A DNA stretch of 56,151 nucleotides from Deltaproteobacteria bacterium. Lineage in GTDB: Bacteria > BMS3Abin14. The notes beneath the pieces are model-generated. The model saw only the letters and a program-made list of their open reading frames with translations. It had not been told where the DNA came from and made no database searches. The DNA is taken from assembly GCA_013151915.1 (NCBI GenBank), contig JAADHJ010000032.1, positions 1 through 56,151 of the forward strand, in the 5' to 3' direction. This document shows, in pieces, positions 8,475-15,927 of the stretch. Numbering within the stretch: position 1 is the first letter of the stretch; each line of letters opens with the position of its first letter. Made by a program: the position numbers and the translations under genes.

Positions 8475-8504
8475 ATTATAGGATAAAACAGGTCCAACGT
8501 CCAA
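8475..8504 (-). promoter_or_regulatory. Possible promoter giving a leaderless kinase mRNA
   Basis: On the minus strand TTGGAC (8504-8499), an 18-bp spacer and TATAAT (8480-8475) end 8 bases before the kinase ATG at 8466. Initiation about 7 bases past the -10 box would start at or next to the ATG, which fits the absence of a ribosome site. The -35-like hexamer is itself part of a heptamer repeat, so this may be chance. Confidence 0.35.
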
Positions 8505-8580
8505 CGAGGAAAATAACGTTCAAGGTTCAATGTGAAAAACAAGCTGTAAGCTGTAGGCTATAGGTGTAGGTAAGGGCAGT
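8482..8580. repeat. Degenerate heptamer array 3
   Basis: Units include GGTCCAA and CGTCCAA, ACGTTCA and AGGTTCA, then CTGTAAG, CTGTAGG and CTATAGG. The CTATAGG class also occurs in array 2. The array directly abuts the kinase promoter region and is followed by a MITE-like element. Positions 8467-8982 contain no gene I can support. Confidence 0.65.
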
Positions 8581-8620
8581 ATGGGTATCGAAGAACCTCA
8601 AATCTCAAACTTTATTTTTT

Positions 8621-8894
8621 GGTTCATCCGGTTAATGCGTACCTTATATTATTATTTTGCCGTCATTGCGAGGAGCATCGAGGGAGACGAGAGTGACGCG
8701 GCAATCCCGGGCGACTTGTCGCGGCGAAGTTCGAAGAACGAAGACGGAAGCCGAAAAGGTCATTGCGGCGCCCTCCGGCCGCTATGGGATCGCTTCGCAT
8801 GGGTTACAGCTCGCGATGACAAATGGCGGGATACGGTTCGCGATGACAAATTGGGGTATGGTCCTCATCCAGGTACTCATTTCCAGGATGAATC
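8621..8894 (+). repeat. MITE-like intergenic element, copy B, the most complete
   Basis: The left terminus GGTTCATCCGGTTAATGCGT matches the complement of the right terminus GGTACTCATTTCCAGGATGA imperfectly, giving terminal inverted repeats of about 25 bp. The interior carries GTCATTGCGAGGAGCATCGA, GACGCGGCAATCCCG and CCTCCGGCCGCTATGGGATC, shared with copies A and C. There is no transposase. Related CATTGCGAGG intergenic repeats are common in many bacterial genomes. The closed ends seen here suggest a non-autonomous mobile element. Confidence 0.7.
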
Positions 8895-8920
8895 TTACTT
8901 TAAAACCCTTCTTTGCAACC

Positions 8921-8966
8921 CCGTGGTGCAGCCTGCGAGGGGCTGTACTGTGGTGGAATAAGGGGG
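8921..8966. repeat. Short dyad repeat, copy 1
   Basis: CCCCGTGGTGCAGCC, TGCGAGG, then GGCTGTACTGTGGTGG. A CAGCC/GGCTG stem with a 7-base loop is extended by imperfect outer pairing. The same element occurs at 13983-14029 with few differences. It lies just downstream of the PHP gene stop and has no T-run. Confidence 0.6.
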
Positions 8967-8982
8967 TTTGCGGGCGGAAATT

Positions 8983-9666
8983 CTACCGGAACAGATGCAG
9001 CATGAGGAATGTTCCGAACAGCTGAAGTCCTACCAGGCTGCTGGTATAGATTTTGGCAGGCCGGGTCACAATGGACGTTTTCCTCTCCCGGATCGCGGCG
9101 AAAATGCTTTCCTGGTCGGGGTCGGATTCAATGACAGTGAAAGTATAGTCGAGCTGTTTGAGGGAATGAGCGTCTGAAAGGCCCAGGATGGGGAGATTAT
9201 TTTTAGAGGCAAAGGACTGGGCTTTATGGTTGAAGTTGACCTTTTTCGTGTATAGATGTGAATACTCCACCGCATCGAACAGGCTCGAAAAACGCTCAAG
9301 AAGGGTTCCAATGCAGTTATAGTTGGGATAGAAAGGATGCGGTGCGACAACAAACGCCCCATCAGCCCTGATCCTCTTCAGGTCGAAGAAGGTCATTCTG
9401 TCCCACTTTGTATCCATTTTATCCACGCCGTAAATGAGAACATGTTTTCCCATTACAGTGGCCTCAACACCGGGGATCAAAAGTATCCCACGCGTGAAGG
9501 CATACTGCGCCAACCGCTCGCTGTAGGTAACGATGTTATGATTGGTAATGGAGATGACCTGGTAGCCTTTTTCCGCGGCCCTGTCTATCAGCTCCTCAGC
9601 CGTATAATTCAGCTGATGCCTGGGATCTTCCCTGGTATGAATGTGCAAATCGCATTTAAGTCGCAT
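8983..9666 (-). CDS. PHP-domain metal-dependent phosphoesterase
   Basis: A 227-aa protein with the polymerase and histidinol phosphatase (PHP) fold. The metal ligands are visible as CDLHIHTRED at the N-terminus, then SITNHN, IPGVEATV, VAPHPFYPN and GLSDAHSL. These proteins hydrolyse phosphoesters such as nucleoside 3',5'-bisphosphates or phospho-sugars; the substrate here cannot be told. It is a stand-alone PHP protein with no polymerase or YciV-type extension. ATG at 9666 has only a weak, distant GAGG upstream. Repeats lie downstream, and the next gene upstream is about 90 bp away on the same strand, so operon membership is unclear. Confidence 0.85.
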   Translation of the reverse strand: MRLKCDLHIHTREDPRHQLNYTAEELIDRAAEKGYQVISITNHNIVTYSERLAQYAFTRGILLIPGVEATVMGKHVLIYGVDKMDTKWDRMTFFDLKRIRADGAFVVAPHPFYPNYNCIGTLLERFSSLFDAVEYSHLYTKKVNFNHKAQSFASKNNLPILGLSDAHSLKQLDYTFTVIESDPDQESIFAAIRERKTSIVTRPAKIYTSSLVGLQLFGTFLMLHLFR

Positions 9667-9758
9667 TGTGTGTTGGTGACCTCGTTTAGTCCAAAGTGTT
9701 GAGCCCGAAGTTCATAAAAAAACGCCTAGTCAATAACAAATCCGGAATGGGTTGTCAA

Positions 9759-10268
9759 TCAAAGTTCCCACCGGTCTTTTTCAGGAGGGCGTTCGTCATA
9801 TCGAAACGGCTTTTCCCTTCTGTATCCTGCAATATCACCCATCTTTCGGGTCCAGTATCCAACAATCTTTTTTCTTTTCCATACAAGGATCATCCCCAGA
9901 ACAAGCAGCCCGGCCAGCGGAAAGTATTGACCGATCCCATCCTTTCCAGCTTTTGTCGGGCCTCCATCGACGTGTTTTCCGGCGCCCGGCATAGTCCCTC
10001 GCAACACGGCTACCAGCCTGCGAAAAACCCATGCCTCACGTCCGTCATCCAGGGTGATGCGGCACCAGAGGCCCTCAAGACTCACGAGCGGATATTCCTC
10101 ACCCGCCTCTGCCTGGAAGAGAACGGGAAATGTTGTGCCCGGGCCTTGCCTTACGTTGACGACACTGCCTTCGATCCGGATGTAATCAGCCTGGACGACA
10201 CTTGGGTAGATGAGGGTTGTCAGGAGGAATAACAGCAGCAGAAACCTTTGGGATCTAAAGTTAAACAT
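9759..10268 (-). CDS. SH3-like domain membrane protein
   Basis: About 169 aa. A signal peptide (FRSQRFLLLLFLLTTLIYPS, cleavage likely near VVQA-DY) is followed by a bacterial SH3-like domain at about residues 30-90 (GSVVNVRQGPGTTFPVLFQA, LEGLWCRITLDDGREAWV), a short linker, one transmembrane helix (YFPLAGLLVLGMILVWKRKK) and a charged cytoplasmic tail. The topology suggests a periplasmic SH3 module on an inner-membrane anchor, similar in design to TIGR04211-type SH3 proteins though not clearly a member. Such modules often bind cell-wall peptides. The start is uncertain: ATG 10268 gives the best signal peptide; an upstream ATG at 10301 would overlap the MFS gene. Confidence 0.72.
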   Translation of the reverse strand: MFNFRSQRFLLLLFLLTTLIYPSVVQADYIRIEGSVVNVRQGPGTTFPVLFQAEAGEEYPLVSLEGLWCRITLDDGREAWVFRRLVAVLRGTMPGAGKHVDGGPTKAGKDGIGQYFPLAGLLVLGMILVWKRKKIVGYWTRKMGDIAGYRREKPFRYDERPPEKDRWEL

Positions 10269-10281
10269 CTGGTTATGAAAT

Positions 10282-11484
10282 CTAGTATTTAGGATGCCCA
10301 TTGTCAAGGGAATGAGTTGAAGGAGTTTCTCTCCACAGCGCAAGCAGGGCCAGGTATCCTGCAATCCCTACGGCGCCTCCAAAGGGGAAGACACTCCTTA
10401 TGCCCCATCTATCCGCCATGAAACCGCCTATGATGGGTCCCAGCATGGTGCCAAGGCTCAGTGATGTGTTGTATAACCCCATGACGGATCCCATACCCCT
10501 TTCATGCCCTATCCTTACCGCCAGGGCCGATCCCGCCGGTACAATGAAAGCTCCTGCAAGCCCCATGGCAAGGAAGATGATGATCATCTCCCTGAAGCTG
10601 TGAGCCCATGAGATGCCGGCAACTGCCAAGGCGGCGGTGACGCTTCCGAAAAAGATACTCTTCAGATGGCCGAAACGGTCCGACAGATGTCCCAATGGGG
10701 CCTGGAGCAAGGTTGTAATGACGGTGTTCACTGAAAGGAGCACTCCCACCTGAAAGGAGGACAGGTGAAGCTCCCCGATGGCGAAGAGGGGCATAAGGAC
10801 CCACGCAAAACCGATGCCGATGGCTCGACTGAAACGGAAGATCAAAAGGCCCGCCAGGTCCGCTGTCCGGAACCGTTGGTGTTCTCCGGACGGGCCCTTT
10901 TTAACTTTTCGCATTCCAGGCCATGGGTGCTCGTCGGCGGGAAGAGTTACTATGACGACAATGAGGGCCGTCAGGGACAGAATACCCATTCCATAAAAAG
11001 CGGCGTCCATGGAGTAGCGGTCCCTGAGGTACCCACCGATAAGCGGTCCGCCCCCAAGACCGGCGAAGAATGCTGATGTAAAGGTCCCCATAACGAACCC
11101 TTCCTTGCCGTTGGGGGCAAGATCTCCGATGTAGGACAGGGCCACGGGCAGTATCATGGCGGCGGCGATGCCCTGGAGAAAACGCACAAGCATCAGCTGG
11201 ACCATTCCGTCTGCGGCAGCGTAAAGAGGGGAGACTGCAGTAAAGAGGACCAGCCCGGTAACGATGAACACCTTTCTGCCTATGCGGTCGGACAGATATC
11301 CGACGGGCGTCATAAAAATGGTCCTCGATGCGGAGTAGGCCCCGAACACAATACCGAGGGTCAGCGCGCTCGTGGCAAAACGGTCCACATAGGAGGGCAG
11401 TATCGGGCTCAGAATCCCCAGGCCCAGGGACGATATGAAGATGGAAGCGTAAAGTGAGAGAAAAATCCTTTTGAATGGGGACAT
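10282..11484 (-). CDS. MFS transporter
   Basis: A 400-aa major facilitator superfamily protein with about 12 hydrophobic segments. The loop 2-3 motif is present (GYLSDRIGRKVFIVTG) with its second-half counterpart (GHLSDRFGHLKSIFFG). The arrangement resembles drug/proton antiporters of the MdtG/Bcr group, but the substrate cannot be assigned. It follows the PlsC-like gene by 5 bp, so the two are probably cotranscribed, and it precedes the SH3-domain gene by 13 bp. The start is ATG at 11484 (MSPFKRIFLSLYASIF), leading directly into the first membrane helix. Confidence 0.88.
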   Translation of the reverse strand: MSPFKRIFLSLYASIFISSLGLGILSPILPSYVDRFATSALTLGIVFGAYSASRTIFMTPVGYLSDRIGRKVFIVTGLVLFTAVSPLYAAADGMVQLMLVRFLQGIAAAMILPVALSYIGDLAPNGKEGFVMGTFTSAFFAGLGGGPLIGGYLRDRYSMDAAFYGMGILSLTALIVVIVTLPADEHPWPGMRKVKKGPSGEHQRFRTADLAGLLIFRFSRAIGIGFAWVLMPLFAIGELHLSSFQVGVLLSVNTVITTLLQAPLGHLSDRFGHLKSIFFGSVTAALAVAGISWAHSFREMIIIFLAMGLAGAFIVPAGSALAVRIGHERGMGSVMGLYNTSLSLGTMLGPIIGGFMADRWGIRSVFPFGGAVGIAGYLALLALWRETPSTHSLDNGHPKY

Positions 11485-11489
11485 TCTTA

Positions 11490-12215
11490 TCAGGGCAGGT
11501 TCCTCACGATGATTCCCTTTACCTCCTCCAGGAGCCTGTCACGGTCATTGTAGGTCATTTGGGAAGTGGCGACCGGCTTATCAATGATAACCTCGGCCAC
11601 CCCACCCCATGAGGTTGAACCGGCCTTGGGCATGGCATCCCGGGTCCCCCTTACGGTAACCGGCAGTACCGGCAAACCGGCCTGAATGGCAAGGACAAAG
11701 GCCCCCTTTTTAAATGGAAGCAGTTTGCCGTCCGGGGATCTGGTGCCCTCCGGGGCGATAACCACCGAAACGCCCGTACGGGTCATCATGTCACCCGCCA
11801 TCGTAAAAGCGGCTGTGGCGACGGCGTGGTCTTTCCGGTCGATGAAGAAATGCCCCATTCTTTTTGCGGCCTGCCCGAAAATGGGAATTCTGCTCAGCTC
11901 GACCTTCCCGACAAGCCGGAGCTGAAGAGGAAGGGCAAAAATAATCAGGGGTATATCCAACTGACTCTGATGGTTCATGACCACGACGAAAGGGCCGGTT
12001 TCCCCTGAGAGGATCTCCAATCCTCTTATGAAAACCCTTATACCCGCGATCCTGAGGACGGTCCTGGCCCAGGTCCGGGTGCACACCCTGTGGATCATGA
12101 ACCCACCCCTGTCGAAAAAACTGAATACGATGGCGACGGCGGAAATAAGAAGGGTAAATGGATAGATGAACAGCAGGGAACGGATGGCGACCATGTAACT
12201 GGATACAGCACGCAT
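11490..12215 (-). CDS. 1-acyl-sn-glycerol-3-phosphate acyltransferase (PlsC family)
   Basis: A 241-aa acyltransferase that should add an acyl chain to lysophosphatidic acid or a related lysolipid at the inner membrane. After an N-terminal hydrophobic stretch the four family blocks are present: NHQSQLDIP (HX4D catalytic), RIPIFGQAAKRMGHFFIDRK, APEGTRSPDG and AGLPVLPVTVRGT. Length is typical. ATG 12215 lacks a clear ribosome site; a second ATG is 7 codons inside. The MFS gene follows after 5 bp. The gene could be plsC itself or a second, specialised acyltransferase, so no symbol is assigned. Confidence 0.88.
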   Translation of the reverse strand: MRAVSSYMVAIRSLLFIYPFTLLISAVAIVFSFFDRGGFMIHRVCTRTWARTVLRIAGIRVFIRGLEILSGETGPFVVVMNHQSQLDIPLIIFALPLQLRLVGKVELSRIPIFGQAAKRMGHFFIDRKDHAVATAAFTMAGDMMTRTGVSVVIAPEGTRSPDGKLLPFKKGAFVLAIQAGLPVLPVTVRGTRDAMPKAGSTSWGGVAEVIIDKPVATSQMTYNDRDRLLEEVKGIIVRNLP

Positions 12216-12279
12216 GGGGCAAATCTATCACCACCACGATGCGGAGTAAAGCGGGGAGGATCGGGTGTCGCCCCGGAAG

Positions 12280-12645
12280 CTACACGAGCATCTGAATGGT
12301 TCCGGTGAGTTCTCTGAACGGAATGGGTTTCGTGAAGGTCTTAAACGCTCCCGCGTCCTCTGCCGCCCGGACCATGTTCGAAGAGTCGTTTGCCGTAATA
12401 ACGAGAACAATGAGAGCGGGGTAACGTTTGATTGCCTTTCTTATGAGTTCCACCCCATCCATTCCCGGCATCATCAGGTCGGTTATGAGAATACAGATGG
12501 GTTCCGCCTCCAGGATCTCCAGAGCACGCACACCGCCGTTCGCCTCGAAAGCCTCAAATCCCTCAGCCTCAAGGTATCGGCGCACAGACCAACGCACCAG
12601 TTGTTCGTCATCGACAACCAGTATTTTCCTGCTGAGATGGCACAT
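12280..12645 (-). CDS. Single-domain response regulator
   Basis: A 121-aa CheY-like receiver with no output domain. The acidic pair (KILVVDDEQ), phospho-acceptor Asp (ILITDLMMPGMDG), switch Thr (VLVITAND) and conserved Lys (TFTKPI) are all present, so it should be phosphorylatable. ATG 12645 was chosen because the residues before it in the open frame come from AT-rich, repeat-containing spacer; a GGAG lies about 12 bases upstream. No partner kinase is adjacent. It is followed by the PlsC-MFS pair after 64 bp, so it may act through protein contacts, but the target is unknown. Confidence 0.87.
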   Translation of the reverse strand: MCHLSRKILVVDDEQLVRWSVRRYLEAEGFEAFEANGGVRALEILEAEPICILITDLMMPGMDGVELIRKAIKRYPALIVLVITANDSSNMVRAAEDAGAFKTFTKPIPFRELTGTIQMLV

Positions 12646-12807
12646 CCCGGACTGCTCTCCAGCAAGAAGTGCGCCATTTTCTGCAACGGACAGTATAAAT
12701 ATTCTTATTGTTTTTAATGGCTTACGAACAATACAAAATTGAAATAACGGTCGGTAAGCGTCAAATGACCCTGTTATGGGGTTATCACCCACAATTTGCG
12801 GAAATTA

Positions 12808-12850
12808 TTGATGACTTCGCAAAAAGCCATTCATGGACTTTTTACGACCA
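12808..12850. repeat. Hairpin-element fragment, family 3
   Basis: TTGATGACTTCGCAAAAAG passes into CCATTCATGGACTTTTTACGACC, joining the TGATGACTT half of one arm type with the complement of GGTCGTAAAAAGTCC. It looks like an internally deleted copy of the longer element at 20362-20555. It ends a few bases before the CsgG-family gene stop. Confidence 0.6.
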
Positions 12851-12856
12851 CGTCAA

Positions 12857-13837
12857 CTATTGCAGCTTCAGGATATCTCCCCTCTTGAAGCCGGACCCCT
12901 CCAGGGTCTTGGCCACGGAGAACTTTTCCATGACCTGGGTGACCCTGATGGTCCCTGCCCTGGACTGGACACTCCCAAGGCTCAAGCCCGTATCAGGGTC
13001 AAACAGCTCATCTCCCCTGGAATATACGGAAAGAATAGTCCCGGTCGTGATGTTCATATTCGTTCCACCGTTGATGTAGACCTTCTCACCATCGGTCTTG
13101 ACGACCCTGCCTTCCCAGGGGCGGGCATCCATGGTGTTCACGATATAACTCACAGCGTTTTGAACGGCCTGCCTCGTTGCCTTGCCAAGCGCAGTTTTAT
13201 TGTACGCCGCACCGCCGAAGGCCAACCCGTGAAAGAAGGCGATGCCCCCAAATCCAGTACTCTTGATCTTACCTTCTGCGCGGTGGGACTGTTGAACCTG
13301 TCCGGTTGTGGAGTCGATCAGCCTGATGTCGATGGCTACATGCCCGGTATCTGTCTTCCCCACAATGCCGATTCCGTGAAAGACCACGCCGCCCACGCCG
13401 CCACTCTCCTTCTGAGTGAATTCCGTGACGGCCCCTTTAATCAGGACCTGAGCGCCCAGGAGTTCCCCAACTTTTGCCGCGGTTTCCCGGCGAACCCTCC
13501 CGGAAGAACCTAGATCCTGTTCCGCAAGTACTTCGTCCAGAGCGCCTCTTTCCACAATGATGAAGCGGTTGGTCTTCATCAGTTCCGTGGTGACCATATC
13601 CGTAAGTCTTCTCTCGATATTCCAGCTTCTGTCCCACCAGTGCCCCTGGATATCGTTATCAAATTCCAGCACCGCTATCCTTTTTTTGGGACCATCATAC
13701 GGTGGATAGACAATTTTGTCGGGTACGGCGGATTCCCGGCCCGGCCCGCCATAGGTCGCGCAACCGGCAATCGCCATCAGAACGGCCGACACCAATGTCA
13801 TAGCTAATGTCATAGTTAACGTTCGACTTTTAAACAT
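12857..13837 (-). CDS. CsgG-family outer-membrane lipoprotein
   Basis: A 326-aa lipoprotein precursor. Its signal sequence ends in the lipobox AIAGC (Cys about residue 26), and a CsgG-type domain covers about residues 50-215 (RIAVLEFDND, VTTELMKTNRFIIVERGALD, LGAQVLIKGAVTEFTQ, VAIDIRLIDSTTGQV). The last 90 residues form a separate beta-rich segment (WEGRVVKTDGEKVYINGG) resembling FlgT-like C-terminal domains. CsgG forms the curli secretion pore, but no other curli genes are present. Many such proteins form or assist other envelope complexes. ATG 13837 has GGGAGGT about 10 bases upstream. Repeat-rich spacers on both sides suggest a single-gene unit. Confidence 0.85.
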   Translation of the reverse strand: MFKSRTLTMTLAMTLVSAVLMAIAGCATYGGPGRESAVPDKIVYPPYDGPKKRIAVLEFDNDIQGHWWDRSWNIERRLTDMVTTELMKTNRFIIVERGALDEVLAEQDLGSSGRVRRETAAKVGELLGAQVLIKGAVTEFTQKESGGVGGVVFHGIGIVGKTDTGHVAIDIRLIDSTTGQVQQSHRAEGKIKSTGFGGIAFFHGLAFGGAAYNKTALGKATRQAVQNAVSYIVNTMDARPWEGRVVKTDGEKVYINGGTNMNITTGTILSVYSRGDELFDPDTGLSLGSVQSRAGTIRVTQVMEKFSVAKTLEGSGFKRGDILKLQ

Positions 13838-13871
13838 GACAGTTCTACCTCCCGCTGATCCAATACTTTAC

Positions 13872-13945
13872 AGGGTCGTAAAAAGTCCTTACATGGCTTT
13901 TTACTCCACGGAAAGCGAAAAGTGTCATCTTCACTTTCCTTAGCT
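13872..13945. repeat. Hairpin element, family 3, partial
   Basis: GGGTCGTAAAAAGTCC starts the copy. An inner dyad then pairs GGAAAGCGAAAA with TCTTCACTTTCC. The same inner dyad occurs at 20362-20555 and 26546-26689. The far TGATGACTT hairpin is absent here. Confidence 0.6.
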
Positions 13946-14029
13946 CATTTACCACGACGTGACCGATCGAAGATCACACCACATTAAAACCCCGTGGAGC
14001 AGCCTGCGAGCGGCTGTACTGTGGTGAAA
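13946..14029. repeat. Two short dyad repeats (CACCAC and CAGCC types)
   Basis: Positions 13946-13982 contain CCACGACGTGACC...GATCACACCAC, related to the element at 56042-56086. Positions 13983-14029 contain CCCCGTGGAGCAGCC, TGCGAGC, GGCTGTACTGTGGTG, a near copy of 8921-8966. Both lie between the CsgG-family and receiver genes. No terminator-like T-run is present. Confidence 0.55.
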
Positions 14030-14056
14030 CAACGTGTCCTATCGCGGCGCGAGCCC

Positions 14057-14440
14057 CTATCTACCCAGAAGTTTCTCAACTGCGTCAAGGAGTTGTCTCT
14101 GAGTGAAGGGTTTGGAAAGGAACGCATCGGCTCCACAGCGCTCCGCGTTATCCCGGTTTCCCTGATCGTCATAAAATGCACTGACCATGAGGATGGGAGT
14201 TTTCCTGCCCTCCCTTTCCTTACTCCGAATGAGGATAGCCACATTGAACCCATCCCCTTTGGGCATGGAGATATCGCTGATAACAAGATCAGGCTCAACC
14301 TCCAGAAACCTGTCTATCGCCTTCTCTCCATCTTCGGCAATATGCACACGATAGCCTTGCTTTTCCAGGACGATTCTAAGGATCTCCTGGATACCCGGGT
14401 CATCGTCAACGACGAGTATGTTGGTTTGTCCACCGTTCAT
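14057..14440 (-). CDS. Response regulator, receiver domain only
   Basis: A 127-aa CheY-like protein with complete receiver chemistry: NILVVDDDP, phospho-acceptor in DLVISDISMPKGDG, ILMVSAFYDD and FLSKPFTQ. There is no DNA-binding or enzymatic output. The ATG at 14440 overlaps the stop of the upstream pseudo-receiver/DUF4388 gene by the ATGA arrangement, so it is the last gene of a translationally coupled operon (VanZ, degenerate GGDEF protein, pseudo-receiver, this receiver). In that context it is the only member with an obvious phosphorylation site, and may feed phosphorylation state to the preceding proteins. That role is an inference. Confidence 0.88.
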   Translation of the reverse strand: MNGGQTNILVVDDDPGIQEILRIVLEKQGYRVHIAEDGEKAIDRFLEVEPDLVISDISMPKGDGFNVAILIRSKEREGRKTPILMVSAFYDDQGNRDNAERCGADAFLSKPFTQRQLLDAVEKLLGR

Positions 14441-15927
14441 GTAGGTCTGGTCTCCTGCTTGTTCGCCTCCTTTGACAGGAGGGCGAAAAGTGAGTGGAAT
14501 ACCTCGGATGCTGAAACCCGGTCCTCTCCGTCCACCTCGATCTGCCAATGAACAAGAGGATGCTGGAGGGATTTGGAAACAAATTCACCCACAAGGGTCA
14601 GGTCCTTCCCGTCACTTTCATCTCCGTGAGTGAGAAGGATGGACCCGATGGAGCCCTCGGAGAAAGGCTTCCAAAGCGGCTGAGAAACATCCCCGGAGGG
14701 CAGAACGAACAGTTGGAGGCGTGTTTTGTCACTTATCTCCAACGACCCCAACGAGCCGAAGGACGCGTTGAGTATCTCCTGGTTGGAGAAATTATCCCTG
14801 GAAAGTTGGAACTCGTCAAGGTTTCCCGCATCGGCAAGGAAAACTTTGATGAGATCGGGTGATGAAGCGAAAAGAAGGATTTTGCCCCATCCCGGGCCCA
14901 TGGACGCCCCCTCTCCCAGGCTCAGGATCTTACGGATAAGAAGGGCCTGTTCGGCTGTCACCAGCGGCGTCTCATCACGGATGACCGATCGACGTTCCTG
15001 TATGGGAGTCAGGATCCCTTTCTGTATGAGCCCCAATATTGATTTGCAGATTTCGTAGTCGGTGTAGGAGGACTTTTCGATAATGTCGGCAACGGAGCTG
15101 TAGAATTCAAGAAGGAGGAGAACCTCCTCGGTTACCGGTCTCAGGTCCCTTGGCATATCATCCTGGTTTTTGTTCAATTTCAGAACCGCCGAACCTGGGG
15201 GCATCTGGTCCTGAATGGAATCCCACTCATCCAGCTGGCGCATCCCCTCCATGAGGAGGGCGTCAATCGAGCGGGCGATGTTTCTTGATACGGTGAACTC
15301 AATCGGTTGATAATGAAAGGCCCCATCGTCCCATTGCAGAATTCTGTAAAGGGCTTTTTCTCCCTTTGTTTCTCCGAGGACCGTACTGACCACATCCCCT
15401 TTTTTCAGGTAAACCTTTCCCTCAGATCCATCGTGGGTCAGCGTCACCACTCCTGTCCGTCTGTTCAGGGAAAAGATCTGAAGAAGGTCAACGAGGGATA
15501 CCTCCCGAAGGCTTCCCTCGATACCTGAACCGATCTCCCTCATGGAATCCCTGCGGTCCCCGGTCTTTTCAAATGCCTGGGTGATCTTGGCGCTGATATC
15601 CGCCCAACGGAAGGGCTTTACAAGAAAAGGGTCCGGTCCTATGGAAGCCAGCGTTGAGTCCTTTTCATTGCCGTTGTCCACAAGGAAGATTATTGGAATA
15701 TGGAATGTGGTGGGGTTATTTCTAAGAAAAGCGCGAAGGCGTTCACCGCTGAAAATGGGGAGGTGGTAGTTGGTGATGAGAAGGTCGGGTTTGCCGACAA
15801 CGGCCTCCTCCAGGGCGCCGGTGCCGTCTGAGGCTGTTTTAACCACGAACCGGGCTTCTGTAAGACGTCTGCCCAACTTTTTCAACAATGTAGGATCGGC
15901 GTCAACGAGGAGAATCTTCTGGGTCAT
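14437..15927 (-). CDS. Pseudo-receiver / DUF4388 protein with possible GTPase-like C-terminal domain
   Basis: A 496-aa protein. Residues 1-120 form a receiver fold whose key residues are changed: the acidic pair reads VDADP and the phospho-acceptor Asp is Asn (LLITNYHLPIFSG), although the Lys of FLVKPF remains. Residues about 133-230 match DUF4388/PATAN-type domains (GSLREVSLVDLLQIFSLNRR, GKVYLKKGDVV). The final 140 residues (ILLFASSPDLIKVFL, LQLFVLPSGDVSQPLW, IGSILLTHGDES) have a strand pattern recalling degenerate small GTPases, as in other DUF4388 signalling proteins; that part is tentative. It shares one base with the upstream stop (TAATG) and overlaps the downstream start (ATGA). It probably works by protein interaction, not phosphorylation. 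Confidence 0.82.
   Translation of the reverse strand: MTQKILLVDADPTLLKKLGRRLTEARFVVKTASDGTGALEEAVVGKPDLLITNYHLPIFSGERLRAFLRNNPTTFHIPIIFLVDNGNEKDSTLASIGPDPFLVKPFRWADISAKITQAFEKTGDRRDSMREIGSGIEGSLREVSLVDLLQIFSLNRRTGVVTLTHDGSEGKVYLKKGDVVSTVLGETKGEKALYRILQWDDGAFHYQPIEFTVSRNIARSIDALLMEGMRQLDEWDSIQDQMPPGSAVLKLNKNQDDMPRDLRPVTEEVLLLLEFYSSVADIIEKSSYTDYEICKSILGLIQKGILTPIQERRSVIRDETPLVTAEQALLIRKILSLGEGASMGPGWGKILLFASSPDLIKVFLADAGNLDEFQLSRDNFSNQEILNASFGSLGSLEISDKTRLQLFVLPSGDVSQPLWKPFSEGSIGSILLTHGDESDGKDLTLVGEFVSKSLQHPLVHWQIEVDGEDRVSASEVFHSLFALLSKEANKQETRPT

Noticed and set aside
8621-8961. A coding gene in the MITE-like element
   Set aside because: Open frames exist by chance within the repeat; the sequence recurs elsewhere with frame-breaking differences.
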